From Pseudomonadota bacterium (GTDB lineage: Bacteria; Pseudomonadota; Gammaproteobacteria; Steroidobacterales; Steroidobacteraceae): DNA of 26,662 nt. A program made the translations under genes and the position numbers. The DNA is taken from the NCBI GenBank assembly GCA_023433705.1, contig JAEYUC010000079.1, positions 1-26,662 on the forward strand. Reading direction: 5' to 3'. Below the pieces are notes generated by a model. It was not told the DNA's origin. It saw only the letters and a list, made by a program, of their open reading frames with translations, and made no database searches. Below are positions 1 through 7,178 of this stretch, piece by piece (the first letter of the stretch is position 1; every line of letters starts with the position of its first letter).

Positions 1-1
1 C

Positions 2-361
2 GCCCAGCTCGGCTCGCTCTTGAAGACAGTCGTGGCCAACACGAACGTCGACACGCTTCCAAAGGAAATCTTCTGGAGCGTCCGCCAGAGAATGCGTTCG
101 CAGGGCATCAGCCAGCGCAAGATGGCGGCAATGCGCGGCACCCAATATGGCGGTGCCGCACATTTCAAATTTGCGCCCTCGCGCGCGGTCATCAAGCAGT
201 ACGCCGAATTGCTCGACGCGCCCGAGCTCAAGCTGTGGGCGGAAGCGCCGTTGTTCTGGGATCGGGTCGTTGCCGTCGAAGAGGCGGGTCAGTGCGAAAC
301 TTTCGATCTGACGGTACCCAACTACCATAACTGGTTGGCTGACGGCGTCGTCACTCACAAC
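2..361 (+). mobile_element. C-terminal part of a DnaB intein (protein-splicing element)
   Basis: In frame with the DnaB C-terminus lie about 120 residues that end in a canonical intein C-terminal splice region. Block F reads FDLTVPNYHNWLADG, and block G reads VVTHN followed by Ser as the +1 extein nucleophile (Asn codon 359-361, Ser codon 362-364). Upstream, a stretch resembling PKEIFWSVRQRMRSQGISQR, then YGG, PSR and WDRVVAVE, looks like the linker between a LAGLIDADG-type homing endonuclease and the C-terminal splicing domain of large inteins; that class assignment is from family memory. Penultimate His, terminal Asn and +1 Ser are all present, so the visible half looks splicing-competent. 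The N-terminal Cys/Ser and any endonuclease motifs lie outside the window. Base composition looks less GC-rich than the flanking genes, consistent with horizontal acquisition. Confidence 0.88.
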
Positions 362-574
362 TCGGGCGCAATTGAACAGGATGCAGACATGATCCTGCTC
401 ATCTACCGCGACGAGGTCTACAACCGCGAGACGCCAAAGAAAGGCGTCGCCGAAATCGATCTCGCCAAACATCGTAACGGCGAGATCGGCGAAATCCGGC
501 TCACGTTTAAGGGCGCGAACAGCCGCTTCGAGAACTACGTCGACCCGGCGTACGGCGAAGGGATAATGCGTTGA
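2..574 (+). CDS. dnaB: Replicative DNA helicase DnaB, 3' part, interrupted by an intein (5' end outside window)
   Basis: DnaB is the hexameric helicase that unwinds DNA at the replication fork. The frame is open from base 2, so the gene enters from the left edge; an internal TTG at 20 is not a real start. The last 70 residues (362-571) are the end of the RecA-like helicase domain: SGAIEQDADMILLIYRDEVY is the conserved Walker B-side segment, followed by a KHRNGEIGEIRLTF motif and SRFENY, which match the C-terminus of gammaproteobacterial DnaB. The preceding 120 codons do not belong to DnaB; they are the C-terminal part of an intein ending in Thr-His-Asn before extein Ser. After protein splicing these 70 residues would join the upstream helicase sequence. 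The stop TGA overlaps the TTG start of alr, an adjacency also seen in E. coli. Confidence 0.93.
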   Translation, partial: AQLGSLLKTVVANTNVDTLPKEIFWSVRQRMRSQGISQRKMAAMRGTQYGGAAHFKFAPSRAVIKQYAELLDAPELKLWAEAPLFWDRVVAVEEAGQCETFDLTVPNYHNWLADGVVTHNSGAIEQDADMILLIYRDEVYNRETPKKGVAEIDLAKHRNGEIGEIRLTFKGANSRFENYVDPAYGEGIMR

Positions 575-1665
575 CCCGCCTGCTGCGCGCGCTGATCGAC
601 ACCGCCGCGCTGCGGCACAACCTCGGCACCATCCGCGCTTATGCGCCTGGCGCGAAGGTCATGGCCGTCATCAAGGCCAATGCCTACGGGCACGGGCTCG
701 TGTCCACGGCGCTCGCGCTCGCGGACGCGGACAGCTTCGCGGTGGCGCGGCTCGAGGAGGGTATCGCACTGCGCAGCGCCGGCGTGCGCGCGCCGATCGT
801 GCTCCTCGAAGGCGTCTTCAGCGCCAAACAGTTGGCCGAAGCCGCGCATCACCGCTTCGAGCTCGTGGTGCACGATCCGCTGCAGATCAAACTACTCGAG
901 GCGCACCGCGACGCCCGGCGCTTCGTCGTGTGGATCAAGATGGACACGGGCATGAACCGGCTCGGGTTCCGGCCCGAGGCCTTCGCTCCCGCGCTCGCGC
1001 GCCTGCGCAATCTCACCGTTCCGGCGCTCGAGCTGCGGGCGATGACGCACCTGGCGCGTGCGGACGAACTCGACGAGTCGATGACCAGCACGCAGGTCGA
1101 CGTATTCGAGAAGACGCTTGCCGCGGCGGACCTGGTGGGTCCACGGCGCCTGCCGACGAGCATCGGAAATTCCGCGGGCACGCTCGGGTGGCCAGGCGCG
1201 CACGGCGACTGGGTGCGTCCCGGCCTGGCGCTGTACGGTGTTTCGCCATTCGGCGGCGAACTCGCGGCGAAGTACGGCCTGAAGCCCGTGATGACCCTCG
1301 AAACCACCGTGCTCACGGTGCGCGAGGTAAAACGCGGCGAGACTGTCGGGTATGCGGGTGCATGGCGAGCGGAACGCGACAGCGCGATCGCGATCCTCGC
1401 GGCCGGTTACGGTGACGGGCTCTCGCGTCAGCTCGCGAATGGAACGCCCGTGTTGATCTCGGGCGAGAGATATCCGCTGGTCGGTCGCGTCTCGATGGAC
1501 ATGATCGCGGTCGACGTGACCGGAGCTTCCAGGATCTCTGCCGGCAGCAAGGCGATCATCTGGGGCGAGGGCCTTCCGGTCGAGGAGATCGCGGCCCATG
1601 CAGGAACGATCCCATACGAACTGCTCTGCGGCGTGAGCCAGCGCGTGCCTCTGGAATTGAAGTAG
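571..1665 (+). CDS. alr: Alanine racemase
   Basis: PLP enzyme interconverting L- and D-alanine for peptidoglycan synthesis in the cytosol. The 364 residues match the family length. The PLP-lysine motif AVIKANAYGHG places Lys35 and Tyr39 as expected, and Tyr261 in VGYAGAW is the likely second catalytic base. AGYGDGLSR, the VSMDMIAVD stretch and the C-terminal YELLCGVSQRVP are typical. The TTG start at 571 is the only initiation codon that keeps the conserved N-terminus (LIDTAALRHNL). It overlaps the dnaB stop as TTGA and has an AAGGGA Shine-Dalgarno at 558-563, suggesting translational coupling to dnaB. The gene ends just before a very long inverted repeat. Confidence 0.96.
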   Translation: MTRLLRALIDTAALRHNLGTIRAYAPGAKVMAVIKANAYGHGLVSTALALADADSFAVARLEEGIALRSAGVRAPIVLLEGVFSAKQLAEAAHHRFELVVHDPLQIKLLEAHRDARRFVVWIKMDTGMNRLGFRPEAFAPALARLRNLTVPALELRAMTHLARADELDESMTSTQVDVFEKTLAAADLVGPRRLPTSIGNSAGTLGWPGAHGDWVRPGLALYGVSPFGGELAAKYGLKPVMTLETTVLTVREVKRGETVGYAGAWRAERDSAIAILAAGYGDGLSRQLANGTPVLISGERYPLVGRVSMDMIAVDVTGASRISAGSKAIIWGEGLPVEEIAAHAGTIPYELLCGVSQRVPLELK

Positions 1666-1666
1666 A

Positions 1667-1751
1667 TGCCGGGTGAGAAAAAGCGGAGTTAGCTCGAGGA
1701 CGTTCGCGTTGCCCGCGTCCTCCAGCTAACTCCGCTTTTTCTCACCCGGCA
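1667..1751. terminator. Long perfect inverted repeat between convergent genes, probable bidirectional terminator
   Basis: Two 28-bp arms (1667-1694 and 1724-1751) are exact reverse complements. The stem continues after one C-C mismatch with seven more pairs (1696-1702 with 1716-1722) and closes on a 13-nt loop. An A5 run in the left arm faces a T5 run in the right arm. It lies directly after the alr stop and 10 bp before the stop of the convergent FHA gene. Position suggests bidirectional termination, but the T run sits inside the stem rather than after it. At about 36 bp the stem is far longer than a normal intrinsic terminator, so a dispersed palindromic repeat is an alternative. Confidence 0.7.
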
Positions 1752-1761
1752 CCGACCGGCT

Positions 1762-2475
1762 CTAGGCTTCGAAGAATCCCATCTTCACGCCGGCAAGCTG
1801 GATCACGTCGTTGTCGGTGAGCTTGCGCGCCTGGCTGCCGATGGCGGTGCCGTTCACGAGCGGGGTGTTCTCGGGCTTGTCCGCATCCACGTGCACGATG
1901 AAGTAACCGTCCTGGCGGCGCGTGATCGCGGCGACCTGGATGCCAGGGCGTCCGAGCGTCGTGAGCGCCTTGTTCAGCTCGAGCTCGCGGCCCGCGAACG
2001 AACCGGAGAGCACCTGCAGCTTGGCCTTCTTGACCGGCGTCTTGCCGTCGATGCCGCGGCGCAGGCCGCTGGCGGACACATCGGCGGAAACCTTGTCGGC
2101 ACGATCCTTGACCGCCTGCATCTTCTCGGCGGCCGGGCGCGACGACGGCTGGATGACCATCGTCTTTTCGAATTCGTCCTGGGCCTCGTCGTCCTCGACG
2201 AAGCGCAGCTGGTGATGTCCGACGGTGACCACGTCGCCGTGTTGCAGCGCATGCTTCTTGATGAGCTTGCCGTTGACGTACGTGCCGTTGGTGCTGTTCA
2301 GATCCTCGAGGAACGAGTCGTTGAGGATGTTGATGATCAGCGAGTGATGGCCCGATACAGCCGAATTGTCGATGCGAATATCGTTGTCAGGGAGGCGGCC
2401 AATCGTGTACCGCTCCTTGTTCATGTTGTATTCGGCGAGCACCTGGTTATCCAGGCTCAATACGAGACGTGCCAT
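1762..2475 (-). CDS. FHA-domain protein with a second, degenerate FHA-like domain
   Basis: The FHA domain binds phosphothreonine peptides, so this is probably a reader in Ser/Thr phosphorylation signalling. The N-terminal domain (about 1-95) has all recognition residues: Gly26-Arg27 in TIGRLPDNDI, the Ser41-Gly-His-His44 SxxH motif, and STNGTYVNG at 61-69. A second domain (about 150-237) keeps the fold landmarks LGRPG and PLVNGTAIG, but SxxH is replaced by ITRR; this suggests lost or altered phosphopeptide binding (inference). The linker is charged and probably flexible. A GGAAGG Shine-Dalgarno lies 8 nt before the ATG. It follows the PP2C phosphatase gene by 15 nt, so the two form an operon. 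No Ser/Thr kinase is visible nearby. Confidence 0.9.
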   Translation of the reverse strand: MARLVLSLDNQVLAEYNMNKERYTIGRLPDNDIRIDNSAVSGHHSLIINILNDSFLEDLNSTNGTYVNGKLIKKHALQHGDVVTVGHHQLRFVEDDEAQDEFEKTMVIQPSSRPAAEKMQAVKDRADKVSADVSASGLRRGIDGKTPVKKAKLQVLSGSFAGRELELNKALTTLGRPGIQVAAITRRQDGYFIVHVDADKPENTPLVNGTAIGSQARKLTDNDVIQLAGVKMGFFEA

Positions 2476-2490
2476 TCTTTTCGCCTTCCC

Positions 2491-3315
2491 TTAACTGAAC
2501 CAGCCCAGAAGTTTGTCCATCACACCGCGGCTCGCGGGGAACGCTTCGTTCGCCTGCGCCAGCACCACCGAAACGTTGTCACGGCCACCGTTCTCGTTGG
2601 CTAACTGAATCAACTGCTTAGCTACCGTATCTAGATTAGCACCAAAGGTACTTATAGTTAAACGGATGTCTTCATCTTCCACCATGTCGGAGAGACCGTC
2701 CGAACAGAGGATGTAGATGTCGCCCTTGTCGACCGGGTGTTCCTGCACCTCGACCTCGACCTGGGGTTCGACGCCGAGCGCACGGGTCACGTAGTTCTTG
2801 TTTGCCGCCCGCTGGGCCTCTTCGGGCGAGTAGAAGCCGCGATCGACCAGTTCCTGCAACAGCGAATGGTCCATCGTGACCTGGGCGATCTGGCCATTGC
2901 GCTGGCGATACAAGCGCGAATCCCCGACGTGCGCGATCGAAATGCGATTGTCGTGGAAGAGGGCGGCCACGACGGTGGTGCCCATGCCCTCGCACTCGGC
3001 CTGCGAGCGCGCGGTCTGGTAGATGATCTTGTTGGCCCGGGTGATGGCGTCGCGCAACACGATCGAGGGCCGGGCGAGGCCGGTGGTGCGATCGATGGTG
3101 CCGAGGTCTTCGCGGGCGAGGCCTTCGCGCACGAGGTTGGTGATCGTCTTGACGGCGATGCCGCTCGCGACTTCGCCGGCGTTGTAACCGCCCATGCCGT
3201 CGGCAAGCACCAGCAACCCGACGTCCACGTCGGAGGCGATGGTGTCTTCATTGTGTTCGCGAACGCGACCGGTATCGGTCTGCCCGACGAACGTGAGCTT
3301 GCCCTTGAGGCTCAT
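2491..3315 (-). CDS. PP2C-family Ser/Thr protein phosphatase
   Basis: Metal-dependent (PPM/PP2C, Stp/PrpC type) phosphatase removing phosphate from Ser/Thr on proteins. Its 274 residues match the bacterial minimal domain with no membrane segment. Metal and catalytic motifs are intact: VREHNED at 18-24, LADGMGGYNAGE with Asp39, AHVGDSRLYR, VTRALG, CSDGLSDMV and GGRDNVSVVL. I choose the ATG at 3315 over a TTG at 3342 because a GGGGAG Shine-Dalgarno sits just upstream and bacterial homologues begin near this point. It is the first gene of a two-gene operon with the FHA protein, a combination typical of kinase/phosphatase signalling modules. Confidence 0.95.
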   Translation of the reverse strand: MSLKGKLTFVGQTDTGRVREHNEDTIASDVDVGLLVLADGMGGYNAGEVASGIAVKTITNLVREGLAREDLGTIDRTTGLARPSIVLRDAITRANKIIYQTARSQAECEGMGTTVVAALFHDNRISIAHVGDSRLYRQRNGQIAQVTMDHSLLQELVDRGFYSPEEAQRAANKNYVTRALGVEPQVEVEVQEHPVDKGDIYILCSDGLSDMVEDEDIRLTISTFGANLDTVAKQLIQLANENGGRDNVSVVLAQANEAFPASRGVMDKLLGWFS

Positions 3316-3657
3316 GGGCACTCCCCGCCGAGCCGCCAGCAATATTCAGCGAATGCTTCGATCACACCTGTGCTCAATGCTCAAAAAGAGACCCTTACGG
3401 CCGCAATGCGCCCGCACGCTTCCCCGCGCAATGCCATAACCTACCAGCAGTGCATCGGCGGGCCGGAGCAATAAGTCACACTTCCCCGGGCGAACCGACA
3501 AATTCAATGACCCAGAATCAAGGACCTAGGGCTGCAATGCTAATGGCACGGACGGCTGGCTGCACCGCACTACAGCACACTAGGTGAATCGACGGCCCGG
3601 GAGGCCCCCCCACGACATGACCCTCGTCACGCTTTTGATAGCCCTGGATATCCACTG
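3316..3657. other. Divergent intergenic region between the PP2C gene and radA
   Basis: 342 bp without a credible gene. It must hold the promoters of both flanking operons, but I found no strong -35/-10 pair in either direction. It is less GC-rich than the flanking genes. The PP2C Shine-Dalgarno is at its left edge. A G/C-rich patch near 3594-3611 could form a weak hairpin. The short open frames here look like noise. Confidence 0.5.
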
Positions 3658-5004
3658 ATGGCCAAGCCAGCCCTCGTCTTCGTGTGCGCGGAATGCGGCG
3701 CGGAAACCCTCAAATGGCAGGGTCAGTGCCCCCAATGCTCGCAATGGAACACCCTCGAGCAGCGTTCGGTCGCGCGCCGGGCGGCGGGTGCGCCCGCGGC
3801 GGCCGCCACCGCATCTCCGGTTGCCGAGCTGGTAGCCGACGAAGTGGGCCGGCAGCCGACCGGCATGTCGGAGCTCGATCGCGTGCTGGGTGGTGGACTC
3901 ATCCCGGGGTCGGTGACCTTGCTAGGTGGCGAACCGGGCATCGGCAAGTCGACGTTGCTGCTGCAGGTGGCGCACCAGGTCGCGGGTCACATGCCGACGC
4001 TCTATCTATCGGCGGAGGAGTCCGCCGCGCAGATCGGCGTGCGTGCGCGCCGGCTCGGTGCGCAAGGTTCGGACCTGCGTGTGGTCGCGGATACCGATCT
4101 CGAGTCGATGCTCGCACGCGCGCGCGAGGAGAACGTGCGCCTGCTCGTGGTCGATTCCATTCAGACCGTGCAGCTTGCATCGGTGGGAACGCCGGCCGGC
4201 GCGGTCACGCAGCTGAAGGAGTGCACGGCGCAGCTCGTGCGATTCGCGAAGAGCACGGGCACCAGCGTCATCATCGTCGGACACGTGACGAAGGACGGCG
4301 CGATCGCGGGGCCGCGCGTACTCGAGCACCTGGTCGACACGGTGCTGTATTTCGAGAGCGATGCGTCGAGCCGCTTCCGCAACGTGCGCGCGACGAAGAA
4401 CCGCTTCGGCGCGGTCGGCGAGCTCGCGTTCTTCCACATGAGCGAGCAGGGGTTGCGCGAGGTGCGCAATCCTTCGGCGATCTTCCTGGCGCGCTCGTCG
4501 GAGCCTGCGCCCGGCAGCATCGTCACCGTGACGCGTGACGGGCGGCGGCCGTTGCTCGTGGAGTTGCAGGCGCTCGTGGATGCATCGCGTTTCGGCTCGC
4601 CACGCCGCGTGGCGCAGGGACTTGATGCGCAGCGTGTCGCGATGTTGCTGGCGGTCATGAACCGGCACGCCGGAGTGAACCTGCAGGATCACGACGTTTT
4701 CGTGAACCTGGTGGGTGGGCTCGAGGTCACGGAAACGGCCTGCGATCTGCCGATCGTGCTCACGCTTGCCTCGAGTCTCGCGGACAAGCCGATCGCACAG
4801 TCCATCGTCGCGTTCGGCGAGTTGGGTCTCTCGGGCGAGCTGCGGCCGGTAGCGTACGGAGAAGAGCGGCTACGAGAAGCCGCGAAGCAGGGATTCACGA
4901 TGGCGCTGGTGCCGAAGGACAATGCGCCGCGCGTGCAGATCGATGGACTCGAGGTGAAGGCGCTGACGAGAATCGACGAAATGCTCAGGGTCGCGTTGCC
5001 CTGA
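3658..5004 (+). CDS. radA: DNA repair protein RadA (Sms)
   Basis: Hexameric ATPase that drives branch migration during homologous recombination and repair. At 448 residues it has the standard architecture: a zinc finger with Cys10, Cys13, Cys24 and Cys27; a RecA-like ATPase with Walker A GEPGIGKST at 91-99 and Walker B-like LLVVDSIQT; the RadA-specific KNRFG motif at 247-251; and a C-terminal Lon-protease-like domain (about 270-448). The start ATG gives the usual MAK...FVCAECG N-terminus. No clear Shine-Dalgarno precedes it. The stop lies 1 bp from the stop of the convergent periplasmic-protein gene, with no terminator hairpin between them. Confidence 0.97.
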   Translation: MAKPALVFVCAECGAETLKWQGQCPQCSQWNTLEQRSVARRAAGAPAAAATASPVAELVADEVGRQPTGMSELDRVLGGGLIPGSVTLLGGEPGIGKSTLLLQVAHQVAGHMPTLYLSAEESAAQIGVRARRLGAQGSDLRVVADTDLESMLARAREENVRLLVVDSIQTVQLASVGTPAGAVTQLKECTAQLVRFAKSTGTSVIIVGHVTKDGAIAGPRVLEHLVDTVLYFESDASSRFRNVRATKNRFGAVGELAFFHMSEQGLREVRNPSAIFLARSSEPAPGSIVTVTRDGRRPLLVELQALVDASRFGSPRRVAQGLDAQRVAMLLAVMNRHAGVNLQDHDVFVNLVGGLEVTETACDLPIVLTLASSLADKPIAQSIVAFGELGLSGELRPVAYGEERLREAAKQGFTMALVPKDNAPRVQIDGLEVKALTRIDEMLRVALP

Positions 5005-5005
5005 A

Positions 5006-5863
5006 CTAGCGTTTGCGCTGCTCCTGTTCCATCTGGCGCAAGAAGGCATCGTTCGCCGCGCGATCGATCGTCCACCAATCTTCGACTCGCGCGAATTGCT
5101 CCGCGGTAAGCACACCGCGAGCAGCATCCATCAGGCGCTGATACGCGAGATCATTTCTCGTGGATTGCTCCTGCGTTATTGCGTAATCCGACTCGCCGCC
5201 GGTGAAGACGGTCGGGTCGGCATAGGCGCGCCGTTCGATTCCCGCCAGTATCAACTGCTTGCGCTGCGACTCCGTGAGCGCCATCGACGCGTTCGCGAGC
5301 CGCTTGCGCAGATTTTCGACTTCATAGCGAACTTGTATCGAGCGTTGGTACTCAGCGAGGCTGCGGGCGCGCTCGGCGCCGATCAGGGTTTCGATCTCAT
5401 TCCAGTGCTGTGCGCCGAGATCGCGGCGCGCGGCCATGCCATCGACGGAATTGTCCAGCCCGGGCGCCTCGGCGAAGCGGATGCGCTGGTCGACGAGCAG
5501 CGCGATGAGGGTGTCGGATTCAGCAGCGCCGAGACCGACATTCGCGCCGACATCCTCGTAAATGAGATCGAGTTCGGCGCGCCAGTGCTCGCTCTGCATG
5601 TCGTTGATGAGTTGCCTGTTCGACGACGAATCTTCGGGCGATGGCGGCGCAACTGCGGAAACGCTGGTCCGCGAACTTTCCGCCGTGCGAGTCGCGCTTG
5701 TTCCGGTCGTGATGGCTGGCTTGCCAGATGCAGGTGCGGTTACGGCCGCGGGCCGCGGAACCGCCTCGATGCTTGAGGTCGACGACCGAGATTTCGAAAG
5801 GATCCAGGCCGCCGCCGCGATCACAGCCAGGCTCGAGACAGCGATGAGGGCCTTTGCCTTCAA
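5006..5863 (-). CDS. Unassigned membrane-anchored periplasmic protein
   Basis: I do not recognise a characterised family. The 285 residues start with one hydrophobic segment (about 4-22) after two lysines, which reads as a signal anchor. A Ser/Pro/Ala/Thr-rich linker to about residue 85 follows, and then a largely helical, charged domain. That domain contains RSLAEYQRSIQVRYEVENLR and two LTxxQ-like pieces (LTESQRKQL and LTAEQFARV), reminiscent of helical periplasmic proteins such as Spy/CpxP, although homology is unproven. Similar orphan proteins occur, to my memory, in Xanthomonadales-like genomes. It starts with TTG overlapping the corC stop as TTGA, with AAAAGG 5 nt upstream, so it is translationally coupled to the transporter gene. 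Confidence 0.75.
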   Translation of the reverse strand: MKAKALIAVSSLAVIAAAAWILSKSRSSTSSIEAVPRPAAVTAPASGKPAITTGTSATRTAESSRTSVSAVAPPSPEDSSSNRQLINDMQSEHWRAELDLIYEDVGANVGLGAAESDTLIALLVDQRIRFAEAPGLDNSVDGMAARRDLGAQHWNEIETLIGAERARSLAEYQRSIQVRYEVENLRKRLANASMALTESQRKQLILAGIERRAYADPTVFTGGESDYAITQEQSTRNDLAYQRLMDAARGVLTAEQFARVEDWWTIDRAANDAFLRQMEQEQRKR

Positions 5864-7146
5864 GTGGCCTTTTCGGTCGCCGTCGCGACGTGCCGCGCAC
5901 GCACCGTGCGTATCGTGTTCTCGCCGATCTGCAGCACCTCGAACGCGTATTCGCCGATGTTCACGAGCGCACCGGCTTCGGGCAGCGTTTCGAGCTTTTC
6001 AACCAGCAGCCCGTTCAGGGTCTTCGGTCCGTCGGTAGGTAGTTGCCAGCCGAGCGAGCGGTTGATCGCGCGCACGGTCGCGCTCGCGTTGATGATGAAC
6101 ACGCCGGGCGCCTCGCGATGCACGTGTTTGTGCGTCACGGTCGCGGGATCGGTCGTGAACTCGCCGACGATCTCCTCGAGGATGTCCTCGAGCGTGACGA
6201 AACCCTGGATGTCGCCGTATTCGTCGACGACGAAAGCCATGCGGCGGCGGTTGCGCTGGAAGTGGTTGAGCTGGACGGTGAGTGAGGTGCCTTCGGGCAC
6301 GAAGTAGGGCTCGCGCGCACGGGCAAGCTCCGTCAGGCGCTCGCGCGTCAAGGTGTCGCGCGCGAGTTCCTGCGCGACGCGTTTCATATGGATGATGCCG
6401 ATGAGGTTGTCGAGCTCACCCTCGTGCAGCGGCAAACGCGTGTGCGGCGTCTGGCGGAGCTGGTCGAGGATGTCCTCCCAGTTGTCCTCGATGTTGATCG
6501 AGTTGATCTCCTGGCGCGGGATCATGATGTCGTTCACGGTGACGTGCTCGAGATCGAGGATCGACAGCAGCATCTGCCGGTGGCGCGTCGGGATCATCGG
6601 GCCGGCCTCGGCGACGACGGACCGCAATTCATCCGGCGACATGGCCTGTCCGCTTTCGCTCACGGGCTTGACGCCGAACAACCGCAGGAACGCATAGGCG
6701 GCCTTGTTGGCGAACCAGCTGAAGGGCGTCATCAGGAACACCAGCACCTTGTAGATGTAGGTGGATGACAGGGCCACGGGATTCGGCTTGAGGGCCGCGT
6801 AGATCTTCGGCGCGAGCTCGCAGAACACGATCATGAAGACCGCGAGCACGCCGCCGGCGATGGGGATCGCGTGTTCGTAACCGGTGCGCTGGGCTAACAA
6901 GGTCACGATGGACGACGCGGCCACGCTGGCGAGCGCAAGGATCACGAGGTTGGCGCCCAGCCAGCTCTCGGGCCTGCCGAGCAGCGCGTCCAGCGCCTTG
7001 GCCGTGCGCTTGCCTGCTTTCGCCGCCGCGCGGATCTTGTGGCGGTTCGCCGAAAGCATCGCGACTTCGGTGCCGGAGGAAAACGCGATCAGTAGGAGCA
7101 GAACTACGAGCGCGACGACCAGGACAGACGAGGGTGCGTTTTGCAT
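5860..7146 (-). CDS. CorC/HlyC-type membrane protein with CNNM and CBS domains
   Basis: Inner-membrane protein of the CorB/CNNM superfamily, linked in other bacteria to Mg2+/Co2+ efflux. Older annotations call these hemolysin-like. Of 428 residues, about 1-180 form the CNNM domain: hydrophobic segments near 7-25, 60-80, 90-110 and 125-145, with SGTEVAMLSANRHK and CELAPKIYA. A CBS pair follows (MIPRQEINSINIEDNWEDIL; then FVVDEYGDIQGFVTLEDILE, which is the CBS2 signature). A CorC_HlyC domain ends the protein (KTLNGLLVEKLETLPEAG). I prefer ATG 7146 to an upstream start at 7185, which would add 13 atypical residues and overlap ffh. No Shine-Dalgarno is visible. The downstream gene overlaps by 4 bp. 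Confidence 0.92.
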   Translation of the reverse strand: MQNAPSSVLVVALVVLLLLIAFSSGTEVAMLSANRHKIRAAAKAGKRTAKALDALLGRPESWLGANLVILALASVAASSIVTLLAQRTGYEHAIPIAGGVLAVFMIVFCELAPKIYAALKPNPVALSSTYIYKVLVFLMTPFSWFANKAAYAFLRLFGVKPVSESGQAMSPDELRSVVAEAGPMIPTRHRQMLLSILDLEHVTVNDIMIPRQEINSINIEDNWEDILDQLRQTPHTRLPLHEGELDNLIGIIHMKRVAQELARDTLTRERLTELARAREPYFVPEGTSLTVQLNHFQRNRRRMAFVVDEYGDIQGFVTLEDILEEIVGEFTTDPATVTHKHVHREAPGVFIINASATVRAINRSLGWQLPTDGPKTLNGLLVEKLETLPEAGALVNIGEYAFEVLQIGENTIRTVRARHVATATEKAT

Positions 7147-7166
7147 AGGGCCGATAGCATAGGGGC

Positions 7167-7172
7167 TATAAT
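7167..7172 (+). promoter_or_regulatory. Consensus -10 box placing the ffh transcription start on its ATG
   Basis: A perfect TATAAT ends exactly 6 nt before the ffh ATG at 7179. A sigma70 start normally falls 7 nt after the last base of the -10 box, which here is the A of ATG. There is no Shine-Dalgarno. The -35 region (about 7143-7149) is poor. The box sits inside a GGGG/CCCC inverted repeat (7162-7165 and 7173-7176). The opposite strand carries TATAGC and TATGCT, possible -10 boxes for corC. Confidence 0.6.
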
Positions 7173-7178
7173 CCCCGC

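Noticed and set aside
3316..3657. Possible small RNA or tRNA in the PP2C-radA gap
   Set aside because: No cloverleaf, conserved RNA motif, promoter-terminator pair or long stem was found.
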